Assembly (NCBI RefSeq): GCF_020382885.2
Contig: NC_058501.1
Span: forward strand, 5,084,001 to 5,148,000
Source of the DNA: Scatophagus argus
Taxonomy: Eukaryota; Chordata; Actinopteri; Scatophagidae
Direction: 5' to 3'
DNA: 64,000 bases
The translations under genes were made by a program, and so were the position numbers. The notes under the pieces are model-generated. The model searched no databases. It was not told the origin of the DNA and worked only from the letters and a program-made list of their open reading frames with translations. Every line of letters starts with the position of its first letter. The first letter of the stretch is position 1. Shown here piece after piece: positions 1 through 11,086 of this stretch.

Positions 1-857
1 AACCCAGAATGAAAGGAAGCTGAAGGCAGTTGAGATGATTACCTGACATAGCAGACAGATGCAGTTGTGTGGATGGCTTGGCTGAGTGGACCGTCATCTT
101 AGGCTCTGGCCTCCGTAGGCTTTTTCAGTGCCATAAATAATGAATAAAAAAATGACTGTAAGAGCTAGAGCCACTTTTGCTTCTGTATAGCAGAGCTATC
201 AAAACCCTTCTTCAGGTTGGCAGAAAACATCCAGACATACAGCAGGTGATTGCTCCTTACAGTCTACGGTGGCCTAGTCCAAAGTTCTTCTAGTTTGTCT
301 TCTTCCGTTTTCCTTTGCATTATACCTGAAACAATACCACTGTATAACTAACACCATTACAAACATGTTTTATAACAATATTGATATCAAATCCATAGTG
401 ATCACAAAATCAAACCCAGTCTTGTTATAATAATGACCAGAATTTATGAAAATATTAGGAAGTGATATCATAAAAGTCCTTATTGATGACAGCATTACGT
501 CAGTGTGCCCCTGCTGTTCAGTAATGTCAGTTGCAGAGATGTGTCCAGAAAGGGGTTTGACCCCAGAAAATGCTGTTCTGATATGTGTTTGCGTCTGTGC
601 CACCCCTGTATAAGACACCAGCCAAAGTCACCAAAGTCAGAGAAAAAAGTTTTGACAAGGAGGGATGCCCTGAAGGATAAATGGTTAGTCAGGTAAACGA
701 GAGACTCCCCGCAAAGCAATCAGTTTCGACCACATGAATCAAATATTTCCCACTGCACATTGTCAGGTTAAGGGAAATATCACGCTGCAGAAATACAAAT
801 GCTGGCAAAGCACTCCACAGGCTGTAGGTCCTCCAGGAAGTGCTGATTCGGGCACGA

Positions 858-960
858 TTTATGCTGTGTGTTAAACACTCTTATATATTATGTAAAAGAA
901 CCTAGAGACAATTTGGATTGTAAAAGGTGCTATATAAATAAAACTGAATTGAACTGAATT
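858..960 (+). repeat. Teleost LINE/SINE-type 3' tail
   Basis: The segment ends in a phrase of the type 'ggtgctatataaataaa' followed by repeats of the form actgaattgaactgaatt. This is the common 3' tail of fish L2-related retroposons, which end in a short tandem repeat. The family assignment is from memory of such tails and was not searched. Confidence 0.5.
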
Positions 961-1320
961 ATATACGCTTTTTTTGCTGATGGGCGGAGGTTGCGATTGC
1001 TGTTCCTCTTACTGAGTCCCGGACTCTTCACATCCTTTATCGTAACAGTAACAGAGAGCTTACCTGACTCTGGTCTCTGACGTTAGTTTCCATTTACTGC
1101 CATACTGTGCACAGCTAATAACTTTTATCATTAAAGATTGTTCAGTCGCCATCTTTGGAGTGTACTTTGACTATTTTTCACTAGTTAAATAGATATGAAC
1201 ACATTGTCTGTTACCTGTACCCCTCAAGTTTTCTGCATAGTCTCTTTCTTTTAAGGAAGATACATTTATTTCTGTTGCGTCAGATGAGGTAGAAAACTAG
1301 GGTGCTCTTCTGAATATGTC

Positions 1321-1353
1321 AAAATAATAATAATAGTAATAATAATAATAATG
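1321..1353. repeat. AAT trinucleotide microsatellite
   Basis: About ten units of AAT with one AGT interruption are seen directly, upstream of iqcg. Confidence 0.85.
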
Positions 1354-1839
1354 GAGTAAATAAAAAAATAAATTATTTCAATCTACTGCCCTTTTCATAA
1401 AGTTATGTGATAAAAGATACCCCGGTGTGTTACCATAGTTACGCGTAAACTTTCACACTTCCTGCTAGGAATAACTAGCTCTGTTGTCTTTGTCGTTGTC
1501 ATTTACCCGAAATTAACGGTTACTGCAAGAACTGAAGTAAGTGTTTTTATCTGGGCATCGTTTTTCCCACAGAATGAAAAGCTAGTTAGCACCGTGCTAC
1601 ACCAAGCGCCATTGTTTACGTCTCTTAGTTTGACGTTAGCTGTTTGTCAGTGAAAGTAGGCCTACATTCCTGCTTTCATAACAGCTCTTGTTTATAATAT
1701 TTTGGTAAATCTTAAGTATTCATGAGAAAATTCACATTAACATTTGGGATAGCAAGCACAGTATGTCTAATAGCGTTAATTTTGAAATACATGCATTGAC
1801 TACATATAAACCAGCATTCCAACAAAAACTCTCTACAGA

Positions 1840-4800
1840 ATGTCTTTATCCCGGATTCAAAGTCTCCGGCTGGCAGCTGTGCTAGAAGACTGTTCAGACC
1901 AGCTGGACATACTGGAACATACACTGATAGTGCAGATCAGCAGAGAGCGAGGACCTGCAGCAGCACAGGTAAACTTTACTGTGTTTATCACCTGTTCACA
2001 GTCCAAAGCAACTGGACACACAGCTGTCTGCTGCTTTGACCTGGTGATAGTAAGATACTAGGTTATCTTTATTGTCCTGACCTTAGTGGACAAATATTTT
2101 GACTAAAACTATGTATTACTGTGACTATGTGTCTAGGAGAAGGCCAGGCTGACCAAGCTGAGAGAAGACTGGTGAGTCATAGCGACATGTGGAAATGGAG
2201 AAAAAAACATTAGATTTTATCCTGATTACATTTGTCTCTCTGTCTCTCTGCAGTCACTACATCTCACATCAGGTATCCATGCTACATTTGGAGCTGGAGG
2301 AGAAGCAGAGTTTCAGTTCTTTGCAGCAGGTGGTGGAGGACGAGGAACAGAAGAAGAAGGCTGAGAAAATGAGAAGGTTCATTGGTGCATCATTTGGAAA
2401 CAATACTAGTAACTCTAATTTTAATTGTTAGAGAAAAATGTGACTACAAAAGAAGACATTGTAAACATAATGTGGTATGAGTGTTATGAACAGAGGAGTG
2501 TTACACTAGTGAAGAATGTCTTCTATAAGTAATGTAAGTGTCTCTTCACTCAGAGAGGCAACGAGAGAGCTGGAGCAGAGAAAACAAAATGTACAGAGGC
2601 AACAAGAGGAGTTCAAACAGAAAACTGAGAAACTGCAGGTGAGAAAAGTACAAAAATTACAACTGTCTGCTTGGCTTTTAGGGTGTTCATATGGGTGAAC
2701 TAACCTTTCATTTGAGAACAAACTCAAACATGTTAATTTGAAGGTTGATGATTTCAATACTTAAGATGCTGAAATACTCTGCCCCCTCAGGACATGGATG
2801 AGCTTGTCAAAGACATTATGCATCAGCTTAATGAGCAGTCATCAAAGATTGTCAGCAAGAAGAGGATTCTGGAGAAAAACATTGAGCTTCAGCTCCTGCA
2901 AACACAAGAAGAGAGCAGACAGGCTAAGAAACTGCTTGAAGATCAGCTGGAGGTGGGTCCAACTTTTCATCTATTCCAATGTATTCTGGGATAGCACCAT
3001 CTACCCACCAAGCTCACAGAAACAGATGCAGACACGACTGCCAACAAGAACTCCGTTCCCCTCTTGTCCAAAATCGGAGGAGGCGTAACTCTCTCAGCAC
3101 TGTCAATAATAAGGAGAAGACTAGTGAATCAAGTGTTCTGTGACGTTCAAGAGTTGCATGTTGTCTGAATCATGTCTTCTGTGCTCTTCTTCTCTTTCAG
3201 GTGCTGCGCAAACAGCTGAAGGAGGAGTCAAGAGTCCATGAGGAGTCAGAGAAATTCCTGCAAAATCGACACAAGGTGAGTAAAGCAACATTACTATAAC
3301 ATTACTGCTCAGCTCTGCACTCACTGATTTTGATATTCCATCTTATTTTATACATTGATGATGTGGCTTTGTGTGTAGGCTGGTACTGTGGTTTTTTATG
3401 TTCTGTTTTCATGTTTTATATAACTTGTGCTGTTTGATGTTATGCTATTTCTTTTCTCTGAACAGCCAAGGTGCCACAGATGCAAATTAGAATTAGAATT
3501 AGAATCTGGCAGGTTGCATCAGATGGCGGCATTTATGTTTGAGATTGTTATCTTTGGTTTTAGTATAAATCCTGTTCCTGTGTTCTGCAGAAATCCCCTC
3601 AATGCCAGTAGAGGTCACTGTCACAAGTTAAACCTGTGGCACACCAGGTTCTGTATTTATGTCTGTATTTTTCCTAATATTTCTGTTTTGTGTATTTGTG
3701 TGTCATGAATATATTAGACTGCTGACACTTTCACATTAGTTGTTACTTGAAATATTGAAAGCATACATTAAAGATTTCACACAAGTAGAATACATGAAAG
3801 TAATATTACTTATAGTCCTGCTCTGAGAATATTTGTTTGTTACATAAAGTGGCTCTTAAATTATGCCTTCACTTTGCTGTAAGAAGGAGTAGGTTGCTTG
3901 ACAAGCGTGACATGAACTTTTTTAAAATCACCGAAGATCTTCTCTCAAGAACATTTGTGAGTGTAATTCTTAGAAATTTGATAAATACAGACAGATTGCA
4001 AATCTGTCACCATGTACGACTTTATGAAGGTATCACTATTTAAAGATTAAAAGTAAAGTTTTTCACTAATTACATTTAAACCAACAAACAGAAGAGATCA
4101 ACTCAGAGCAGTGATGTCAGTTATGTATTAGTTATTTTGCCAGCTCAAGTCCAGAACCTGGCTTATAATGAAATGTCATCACACACCCAGTTTCGCAACA
4201 GTCCATCAGAGCCTGTGCTCATCTTTATGAAGTAGTCAGTTTCAGCCGAGCACATTGCTCTGTGTTAAACCCCAACATCCTACAGTTGAGCTGAGTCTGT
4301 ATTCAGCAAACCAGATTCTTGGTGACTCATCGTTAAAGCCCCTTGTGGTTTCCTTGCTGGTATTGTTTTAAGAGTAACTTGACATCTTATTTTAGCTGGA
4401 ACACTTGAGGTTTCAGCAGATGCAGCAGTATAAATGGAGAACAATGTCAAATGTAATGTAATAATCAATAAACTCTGCAAACTATTGGGTTACTGGTAGT
4501 AGTAGTAGTGGTAGTAGTAGTGTGTGTGTGTGAGTGATTTACTAACATGTAATTTATACTAACTTTAAAAAAGTGGATTTAGTTACTGTTTGAGTTCTTG
4601 GTTGTGTTTTCTACCACAAGTTCATCTTTTTGTTTTTGTTTTGCTGTTATTGGTTTTGTTCAGCTAATCTGCTTGCTGTTGTTGTTTTAGGAGTTACAGC
4701 AGCAGCTGCAGCAGTGGCAGAAACGCACAAAGCAGATGCTGCAGGAGAAGGAGCAGCAGCTCAACAGTGTATGCTGTAAAAGAACAGTGAATTTGGACAG

Positions 4801-5232
4801 ACTGACGGAGATGAGACGGAAGGTGAGCTGAACATGTCTCAGTGAACAGCTGCCGAACAAGCTGCAGAGTCACTACTGGACGAGCATTAAAGAGATGCTG
4901 AATTGTGTTCAGTTCAGGGAGATGGAGCAGGTGGTGATGGAGGACAGAGAGGAGCAGGAGAAACTGCACCAACAGCAGGCAGAGGCTAGAGCTGCTACCA
5001 AGGTAACAACAACCTATCACAACTCAGATTAGATCAACTGGTCCGATTATTTAGGGTACTGATCCCTGATTCTGACGATTCTGACCCTGTCCTATGACCT
5101 TTGATCCTGCAGCTGCAGGCCTGGTGGAGAGGCTGCATGGTCCGCAGGGGTCTAGGTAGTTTTAAAAAAGCAGAGGAAGACAAGAAAGGCAAAAAGAAGA
5201 AGGAAGGAAAGAGGAAGAAGAAGAAGAAATGA
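1840..5232 (+). CDS. iqcg: IQ motif-containing protein G / dynein regulatory complex subunit 9
   Basis: Subunit of the nexin-dynein regulatory complex, which links outer doublet microtubules in motile cilia and flagella and controls dynein. Coding exons read from splice signals: 1840-1968, 2137-2171, 2254-2376, 2554-2638, 2791-2952, 3201-3275, 4691-4822, 4913-5002, 5113-5232. They join in frame to 316 residues. The N-terminus carries the family phrase RLAAVLEDCSDQLDIL. The middle is a long charged coiled coil (about residues 75-270). The last exon gives an IQ-like helix, LQAWWRGCMVRR, then a lysine-rich tail. Mammalian IQCG is longer (about 440 residues), so the fish N-terminal half is reduced. 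A non-coding first exon probably ends at about 1536 (GAACTGAA before GTAAGTG). The donor at 2376/2377 (AAG before gttcat) is weak and was chosen because it keeps the frame. DRC10/IQCD was considered, but the N-terminal phrase and the AWWRG motif fit IQCG better. Confidence 0.9.
3276..4690 (+). other. Long iqcg intron
   Basis: A 1.4 kb intron between the exon ending CAAAATCGACACAAG and the exon starting GAGTTACAGCAGCAG. Apart from the compound microsatellite I see no gene inside it. Open frames here are short and unsupported. Confidence 0.7.
4493..4532. repeat. TAG/TG compound microsatellite in iqcg intron
   Basis: A run of TAG units with a TGG interruption passes into a TG run, inside the long intron between iqcg exons ending at 3275 and starting at 4691. 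Confidence 0.8.
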
Positions 5233-6363
5233 GCTGTCGAAATAATATATCTTAATTAATAACACTTAACAGTCATGCAATTCCTGATCAAAGTCTTATA
5301 TTCTTTATTCTTTATCTAAAATTGAGAAAACATGTTTTTGTCAAACATACAGTATGCAATAAAAGTAAAGACTCATACAATATTTAAGAAGATTCAGAAA
5401 CATAGAATACTGAGTGAAGGTAACATGGTACAAAAAAGTAGCATCTTAATTAGAAGTCCTCTTATTCCATATTTAATGCACAGATTGACTTGAATTAAAA
5501 TGTCAAGCTGTCAGTTAATAAGATTAAACACCAAATATACAAACGCAAGAAGTCAATTTGACTTTCAGCAATGAGCACTACTAAGTAATGTACTGTTAAT
5601 GACCATGGGCCATACATTTGGACATAAGTCAAAGCCTTTATCATGACATGATAAAGTTTTCAGACACACAGTATTTCAATACTGTTTGTTCACGTAGTCA
5701 CACAATGTACATTTCATGAGTAAATAAAATAAATCCCACAGCAACTTATCTTTCCCTTTCATAAATAACATCAATCAGCATATTAGCTCACAACAATTAC
5801 AGGGAGATGAGATGATCACTACAAGATGACTCACTACAAAGTCACATCCATGAGGGAATTTAAGGCAATAAAAATGCTCCCAACTTTGTCCTCACATCTG
5901 ACAGAAGCCCGACATTGCACAATGGGAAACCCCTTTACACAAGAGAATTGTTTTCAGGATAAGTTTGGAGAGCTGACGTTTGTGTGTACATACTGAGCTG
6001 TTACAACACTGTGGTGAGTTATGGTTGTGTTTTTTAAATCAGTACGTGCAAAAATGTCAGTGCTAAGGCAAGTGTTTGGTCATGTCAACACCAAGACCAA
6101 AGCAAAAAAAAGTCCCACTGAACAATTACAGTGCTATCAGTCAAAATGAAAAAATGACGACTGAAACAATAAGTTGATATAGCTGTGATATTAAACAGAA
6201 TATCTTAGGGGTTTGGATCAGTTTGATCGGCCAAAACAATCTGTTTGGGATGTACTTGAGCAAGAAACTGGGACAAATCCAAAGTATTAAAAAAGTAACT
6301 GGAATTGTGTTGAGCTGAGGTTATCTTGCCAGAGATGAACATGTTGCTTGAGTGTGCAGTCAA
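5233..6363. other. Convergent 3' region between iqcg and the RHIM gene
   Basis: No ORF of note. This is AT-rich DNA between two tail-to-tail genes. A minus-strand AATAAA (plus TTTATT, 5304-5309) lies inside the presumed iqcg 3' UTR, so the two transcripts may overlap. The rest is presumed 3' UTR of the minus-strand gene. Confidence 0.5.
5358..5363 (+). terminator. iqcg: Likely iqcg polyadenylation signal
   Basis: AATAAA 126 bases after the iqcg stop codon. It is the first canonical hexamer downstream, so it is the likeliest 3' end signal. Confidence 0.5.
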
Positions 6364-8146
6364 TCAGCTCTGTGTGTCCAAAGCCTCGCACTGCTCAGCA
6401 TGCATGTAGTTGTTATCACCAATAATGACAAAGTTTAGACGGGAGCCGTGGATGCTGATGTTTGAAGGATCTGTTAGTGGAAGAGGAGGAGGAGGAGGAG
6501 GAGGAGTAGAGGTCTGTGCTGATCCGTGCTTTCCACAGCCGCAGCTGCACCTCACCTGGCCTGTAACACAAGAGCAAAGCCCTAGATGGTTACTCTTCAC
6601 ACGTGCACTTTGAGTTATATGTCTAGTACAACTGCTACAAAAACAAGCAATCAATACAACACATCATAGTATGAATTGTGGCTCAAACTGCTTAACATTT
6701 CTTGAAATATGCTATAAAAAAACATTAAGCCATAACCCACCATACATTTGGAGCTCAGATTCCTGCATTAAAGGCTGACTTTCTGCCACCATAGGTTGGT
6801 AGGTGTCGTTCCCGATGGCACAGTTGACCAAGGTGGAATTGCTAATGTTCACAATCATAATTGTAGACGGAGGACCCTGGTGAGCTGCTGTATATGAGTG
6901 GGCAAGGGAGAGAAAGTGGAAAAGGGAAGAGAATGTAAGAAGGGGAAGCTGTTGTTCCAGAGTGATGTAAAAGCAGAAATACATCATTATAATGAAGTTC
7001 CATGAAGTTCTAGAAAGAACAGAAAAAGCTTCCCAGGCAAATGTGCTTTGGAAATGAGTGAACACTCACTGATCTGGTCAAAGGGTTTTGTTCAAGTTAA
7101 CTGTATTCATGTAAAAGGTAGACCGCACTGAGGCATAAAATGATGGAAAACCCGCTTCACCTGCTTCAAAAATTCGTGATTCAAATGTTTATTTGCTTAA
7201 TACACTTCATGTGTAGTGAAATGCAATGTGGCACAACTAAAGCTGTGCTAAAAGGCTAACGTGAAAAATAACAACAAAGGACATTTCCTTTGGGATGGAA
7301 TACAACATAAGACCACAAAAGATTAAAAAAAAAAGATTAGAGGAAAGAATAAAGACTTCATTTAAACACAAACTAACCTTGTGTAGTTTTCTCCTTGGTA
7401 GACTGATCATTTAGAGCTTTAAAGACAGTGAAAGAGGTAAAGTTATGATTTTACTCGTGATAAATTGTCTTTGTGCATGTATGCTGCCATAGAAATATGA
7501 CAATAAAGTGCAGATCATAAAGATATGTCATGTTTTTGAGAAATAAAGGCAAACTTTCAAATTGAAAGATACGGACCCTGGACCAGGACATAACCTAACA
7601 ATAGAGGCAATGAGAACAACATTTATGGTTGTCATCATTCATGAATATAGAAATGATTCTTACCTGGAAACTGTGTGACCCTTTCACACAACATAGAGTC
7701 TATGGGACAACAGAAGAGCTGACAGGCTCTTCTGCAGCTCTTGAGAGCCATCCTGTGCACCACCTGGATAATTCTCTGTATGTTGGTGGCTTTATAATTC
7801 ATCACCTGAAAGAGAGAAGAAGACAGGAGTGCCCTCAGAACTAACACAATGACATCATCTTGAGATGTACCTTCAGGTGGTGGGTTGGGGATTTTTTTTT
7901 TGCGGGTGGCATTGCCCACGCCACAATGCCACCTGCTGCTCAGCTTTGTTTTTCTGAGTCACCTGTTGTTTTTCTCGGGGATGGGAACTTTTTTTTTCTG
8001 TCATTAGGAAAAAAAAAAACAAAAAAAACAAAACAAAACACGCCAATGACAATGTCCAGAAGTGGTAGCATTTGGAGTCCAAGATTATTACTTCTTGTAA
8101 TAATCAACATCCACATTTGTATTATATATATATATATATGTTGCAC

Positions 8147-8194
<48 letters not shown>

Positions 8195-8499
8195 CGTGTG
8201 TGTGTGTGTGTGTGTGTATGTGTGTGTGTATTAGCTAGATAAAAGGTGTTCGAGGTCTCTTTTTCTTCAGCTGTAGCTGACTGGGTTATATCTCTTCAGG
8301 TGTCTATCTTACAGTCGGATGTGATGTTGTTTCTTTAATTCAACAAACGAATTCTTAACTCTCCAAAGCATCTCAACGTGTTCGTAGAAGCAATAAACAA
8401 ACAAATAAAACTCACCTGATTAAACGTCGAACTTTCCTTCATTTTACCAAAATTGCTGTTATTAAAGTGACTCAGAGCTAAGGAGTCGTAGCTGCTCAT
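6364..8499 (-). CDS. Small protein with two RHIM-like motifs, unrecognised family
   Basis: I do not recognise this gene. Five minus-strand exons, 8499-8416, 7805-7664, 7416-7378, 6884-6741 and 6560-6364, join in frame to 201 residues. All four introns have GT-AG ends and the phases (0,1,1,1) match. Residues 29-75 are basic and cysteine-rich (KSCRRACQLFCC). Residues 97-120 read IMIVNISNST then NCAIGNDTYQPM. Residues 171-189 end NFVIIGDNNYM. Both resemble the RHIM of RIPK1 and RIPK3, whose core is I/V-Q-I/V-G followed by an Asn/Tyr-rich stretch. The second is closest, with GDNNY intact. In both, the core Gln is replaced (CAIG, VIIG). Between them lie a CSCGCG cluster and seven prolines (156-162). 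No kinase, death, TIR or Z-alpha domain is seen. Known RHIM proteins form amyloid-like signalling assemblies in necroptosis and NF-kB signalling. A role as adaptor or decoy is inference. The start ATG has A at -3. Confidence 0.75.
6482..6512. repeat. GGA repeat encoding a polyproline run
   Basis: A tandem GGA/GAG tract on the plus strand. On the minus strand it is CCT codons giving seven consecutive prolines in the RHIM gene's last exon. Such a tract is likely length-variable. Confidence 0.8.
8122..8230. repeat. TA/TG compound microsatellite
   Basis: A run of TA units passes into a TG run of about 45 bases. It lies in the first intron of the minus-strand RHIM gene (between 7805 and 8416). 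Confidence 0.9.
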
Positions 8500-8640
8500 C
8501 TTTGGTGAGGAGGTGAAAGCCCAATATGTTCTTGAACCTACCGACGCTAACTGTTATACTTTTCCGTGAAGTGCCAGTCGGAGCGGCGCATGCGCGCTTC
8601 AGTTTGGAGTTTCCGTCTGGTTCGACTTACGCTTAGCATA
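8500..8640 (-). promoter_or_regulatory. Promoter region of the RHIM gene with an NRF-1-like palindrome
   Basis: Just upstream of the start codon on the minus strand is a GC-richer patch containing GCGCATGCGC at 8586-8595, which matches the core of the NRF-1 site, with no obvious TATA box. A TATA-less housekeeping-style promoter is inferred. No clear interferon response element was found. Confidence 0.45.
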
Positions 8641-10860
8641 GGACAACATAATGAATGTGTTTTTTTGTTTTCATTTTGAAATCGCTCATCTAAGCACCGA
8701 ACACGGGCTGAAACAACAGTGGCCCTAAAACATTAAGCCTCATAAGAAACATTTTCCAGGTGTCTGTCTGATTGCAGTGAGTAAGTAGAACAGTAGGATA
8801 AAGCTATATATTTGTCAGTGAATGACACAACAGCAATACTGCAGATACTTCTAAATATTAAGCTAAATATTAAGTTAAATTTGAAGTGTCATATATTCAT
8901 TTTCTTTGGGCTATAAAGCCATGTCCTGATGCATTCACTGCACCTCCTATACTCTCATTTCCATGTGTAGAAACCCATAAGTCTTCATATTGTGTTTTGA
9001 TTTACAAAGCAAATGCATAAAAGCAAAATTAAATTACTGGTACACGTCATTGGCATCAGTAAATAGGAAAATGATGCCACAGCTAGCTGCTGTTTTGTGT
9101 ACGTGTACAAAACTTGCACTATCATGGAGGAAATAACCAATCACATACAGACAAATACTGTATATCAGCCAATGGGGGATAACCACATGGATGAGTTTGC
9201 TGAGCAAGCGGTTTGCTTAATGATGGACACGGATTACGTCTTATATGAAAAGAGAGGTGGGTCTGTGAGGAAGTACTGCAGCTGATATGAAAGAGATTTT
9301 GTTTCCATGCAGTGTCACTAAATGAGAGATACTTTGAAAACAATTTACATGTGCCATATACACATTGGAAGTGACAAAAAATACAAGCGAGATATAAAAA
9401 AGACCCATAAGTGATATTATTATTATGAATGGCACATAGTCTAAATGAGGGATTAGATTTAAGAACTCATTTATACCACGATAAAACTAACTGAAAAGGC
9501 CTCACTCAAGCATCCTGGAAATAAACTTTTGACATATAGACATAAAAGTGTTTCTCTCTCTTTCATCTGAGAAAACTGACATTAGTGACTCTTTGGCAAA
9601 ACTTTTTTGGCTAAACAGAAATGAAATGAGAAGCTCCATTTCATAGCAGTAGGATTAGTTACAGCACTCTTTTCCAAGATCAAGAAATCTCAGTTTACTA
9701 TTCAAAATTGGATTAGGTTCATTCAGTATCCATCCAGCTTTACTTATATTATGAAGTGATACATTATCATCATTTCATACATCATTTCTCATTTTCAAAA
9801 TCTAGGATCTCCTCAGGAATATAATTCACAGTGAGAATTCCTGAAGTCTTTATCTGTGAATTACTGTCAGTTTAAAAAGTTGTCAAATGTGGATATACTG
9901 AGTGAATTTAAAACTGATACTGAAGCTTGTAAAAAGCCTGCAATAAGGCTGTAACTGTATAAAGTAAACCTTCCAGAGGCTGCTTGAACTCTCAGACTGG
10001 ATCAAATACATTAGCAGATTGGTTTTCTAGCAATCATTAGGTATCAACTGTGTGGTGAAACCTGTTTTTATTTGGTGATTTATCAGTGGAAACTTTCACT
10101 TTCTCTTTAGTGAAGGCGAGTGTAGCCTAAAAGCTTGAATGCGCAGACAGACAGCGAGTGTTGCCCTCCCGTCAAGTCTACACCTGTGAACAGCATGCAG
10201 GGTTGTTCCCCCAAATCAATCAGAAAAACATCAGGCTTGATATGGTAGCATTAACACTACATATAATAAACTCTAGAACGGAATCATAGTACCGAAAGTG
10301 CTACTGAGTAATCAATCACAGGAAAATGTTATGAATGTACCAGAAGTGAACATAGAGGGCGCCATCGCAACAATGTTTTTATGCACGACGGAACCAAACT
10401 GACAAAATATAGTAGATTTTCAAACAAGTCAAAAGTATAAATGGAGATATCAGTATATAATATTGTTAGTTACATAATTAGAACTGCTTGTAGCCTACCT
10501 CTTCTTTAGCAATCAGTTGGTAAAAGTAGTAAAGAGCTTTTTCCTTTTTTATGACCTATTTAAGTGACTGAAATATTCATTGTTGCACTGTACAAGTTAT
10601 ATTATTCACTTTTTAATACAGACACTTTTGAGGTTCTATATAGCCTAGTGTATAGCCTATCTACCACTCATTTCTGATCAGCTCATTGAGTGACTTCCAT
10701 TTTCCCGACCGCACTGAAAGCACCATGGATATAGTGAAATAACCGGTAGGACCAGTCTAGAGTAGGGATCAGCAGAGCAGGCACAGCTTCCTGGATGGAA
10801 ACAAAACGCAGGAGCAGAACGGATAGACACTAACACGCACAAATACACACACATACAGGC
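8641..10860. other. Intergenic DNA between the RHIM gene and rnf144b
   Basis: Apart from the tentative small ORF at 9124-9374 I see no coding exon, RNA gene or recognisable transposon. The composition is AT-rich. The distal end probably contains the rnf144b promoter. Confidence 0.5.
9124..9374 (+). CDS. Tentative two-exon small ORF
   Basis: A speculative model. An ATG at 9124 opens a frame to 9256, where AGAGAG meets GTGGGT. A pyrimidine-rich acceptor (tttgtttccatgcag) ends at 9312. Joining 9124-9256 to 9313-9374 keeps the frame and stops at TGA, giving 64 residues beginning MEEITNHIQTNTVYQPMGDN. The implied intron is only 56 bases, unusually short. I recognise no domain. It lies between the RHIM gene and rnf144b. 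Without splicing the frame stops at 9285. It may be chance. Confidence 0.2.
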
Positions 10861-10879
10861 CAGACAGGACACGAGCGAG

Positions 10880-11086
10880 CAGGACGTTTGAACATGTTTA
10901 TAGTTTTTCTTTAAGCGCGGTACGAGTGTGAGAAAGGCGGTGTTCTAGCGACAGAAGTGGAATTAGGCGTTGACAGCAGAGGAACAGAAGAACAGTAGAC
11001 TGTATCAACACATGTGTCACAGTAAGAGCACTGCGGCTGTGGATCTGGACCCAGGCAGCTCCTACACCCAGTGGTCCACAAGCAAG
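10880..11086 (+). other. rnf144b: Probable 5' non-coding exon of rnf144b with an upstream ORF
   Basis: A GC-richer stretch ends in a strong donor (ACAAGCAAG before gtaggt, boundary 11086/11087). An ATG at 11012 opens a frame that runs to the donor (25 codons). If spliced to the acceptor at 13690/13691, the frame ends at TAG (13709-13711), upstream of the main start at 13790. It would therefore be a 31-codon upstream ORF rather than an N-terminal extension. The exon's left edge is a guess. Assignment to rnf144b rests on position and orientation only. Confidence 0.45.

Larger units (their letters stand above)
1..1490. other. Intergenic DNA upstream of iqcg
   Basis: No coding exon could be supported here. 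Open frames are short and lack splice context. The stretch holds a LINE/SINE-like 3' tail near 858-960 and an AAT-rich microsatellite near 1321-1353. The last part must include the iqcg promoter. AATAAA-like strings near 130-150 might belong to an upstream gene, but nothing else supports one. Confidence 0.5.

Noticed and set aside
7860-8234. Plus-strand 124-codon open frame
   Set aside because: Its second half is translation of the TA/TG microsatellite, and it overlaps the first intron of the minus-strand RHIM gene. No splice or homology support.
6364-8499. A truncated RIPK3 or ZBP1 gene
   Set aside because: No kinase or Z-alpha sequence precedes the motifs. The gene has its own start, five in-phase exons and a complete stop, so it is not an obvious fragment of those genes, although descent from one cannot be excluded.
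11012-11086. MCHSKSTAAVDLDPG... as an alternative N-terminus of RNF144B
   Set aside because: When spliced to the exon at 13691 the frame hits TAG at 13709-13711, before the RING1 region, so it can only be an upstream ORF.
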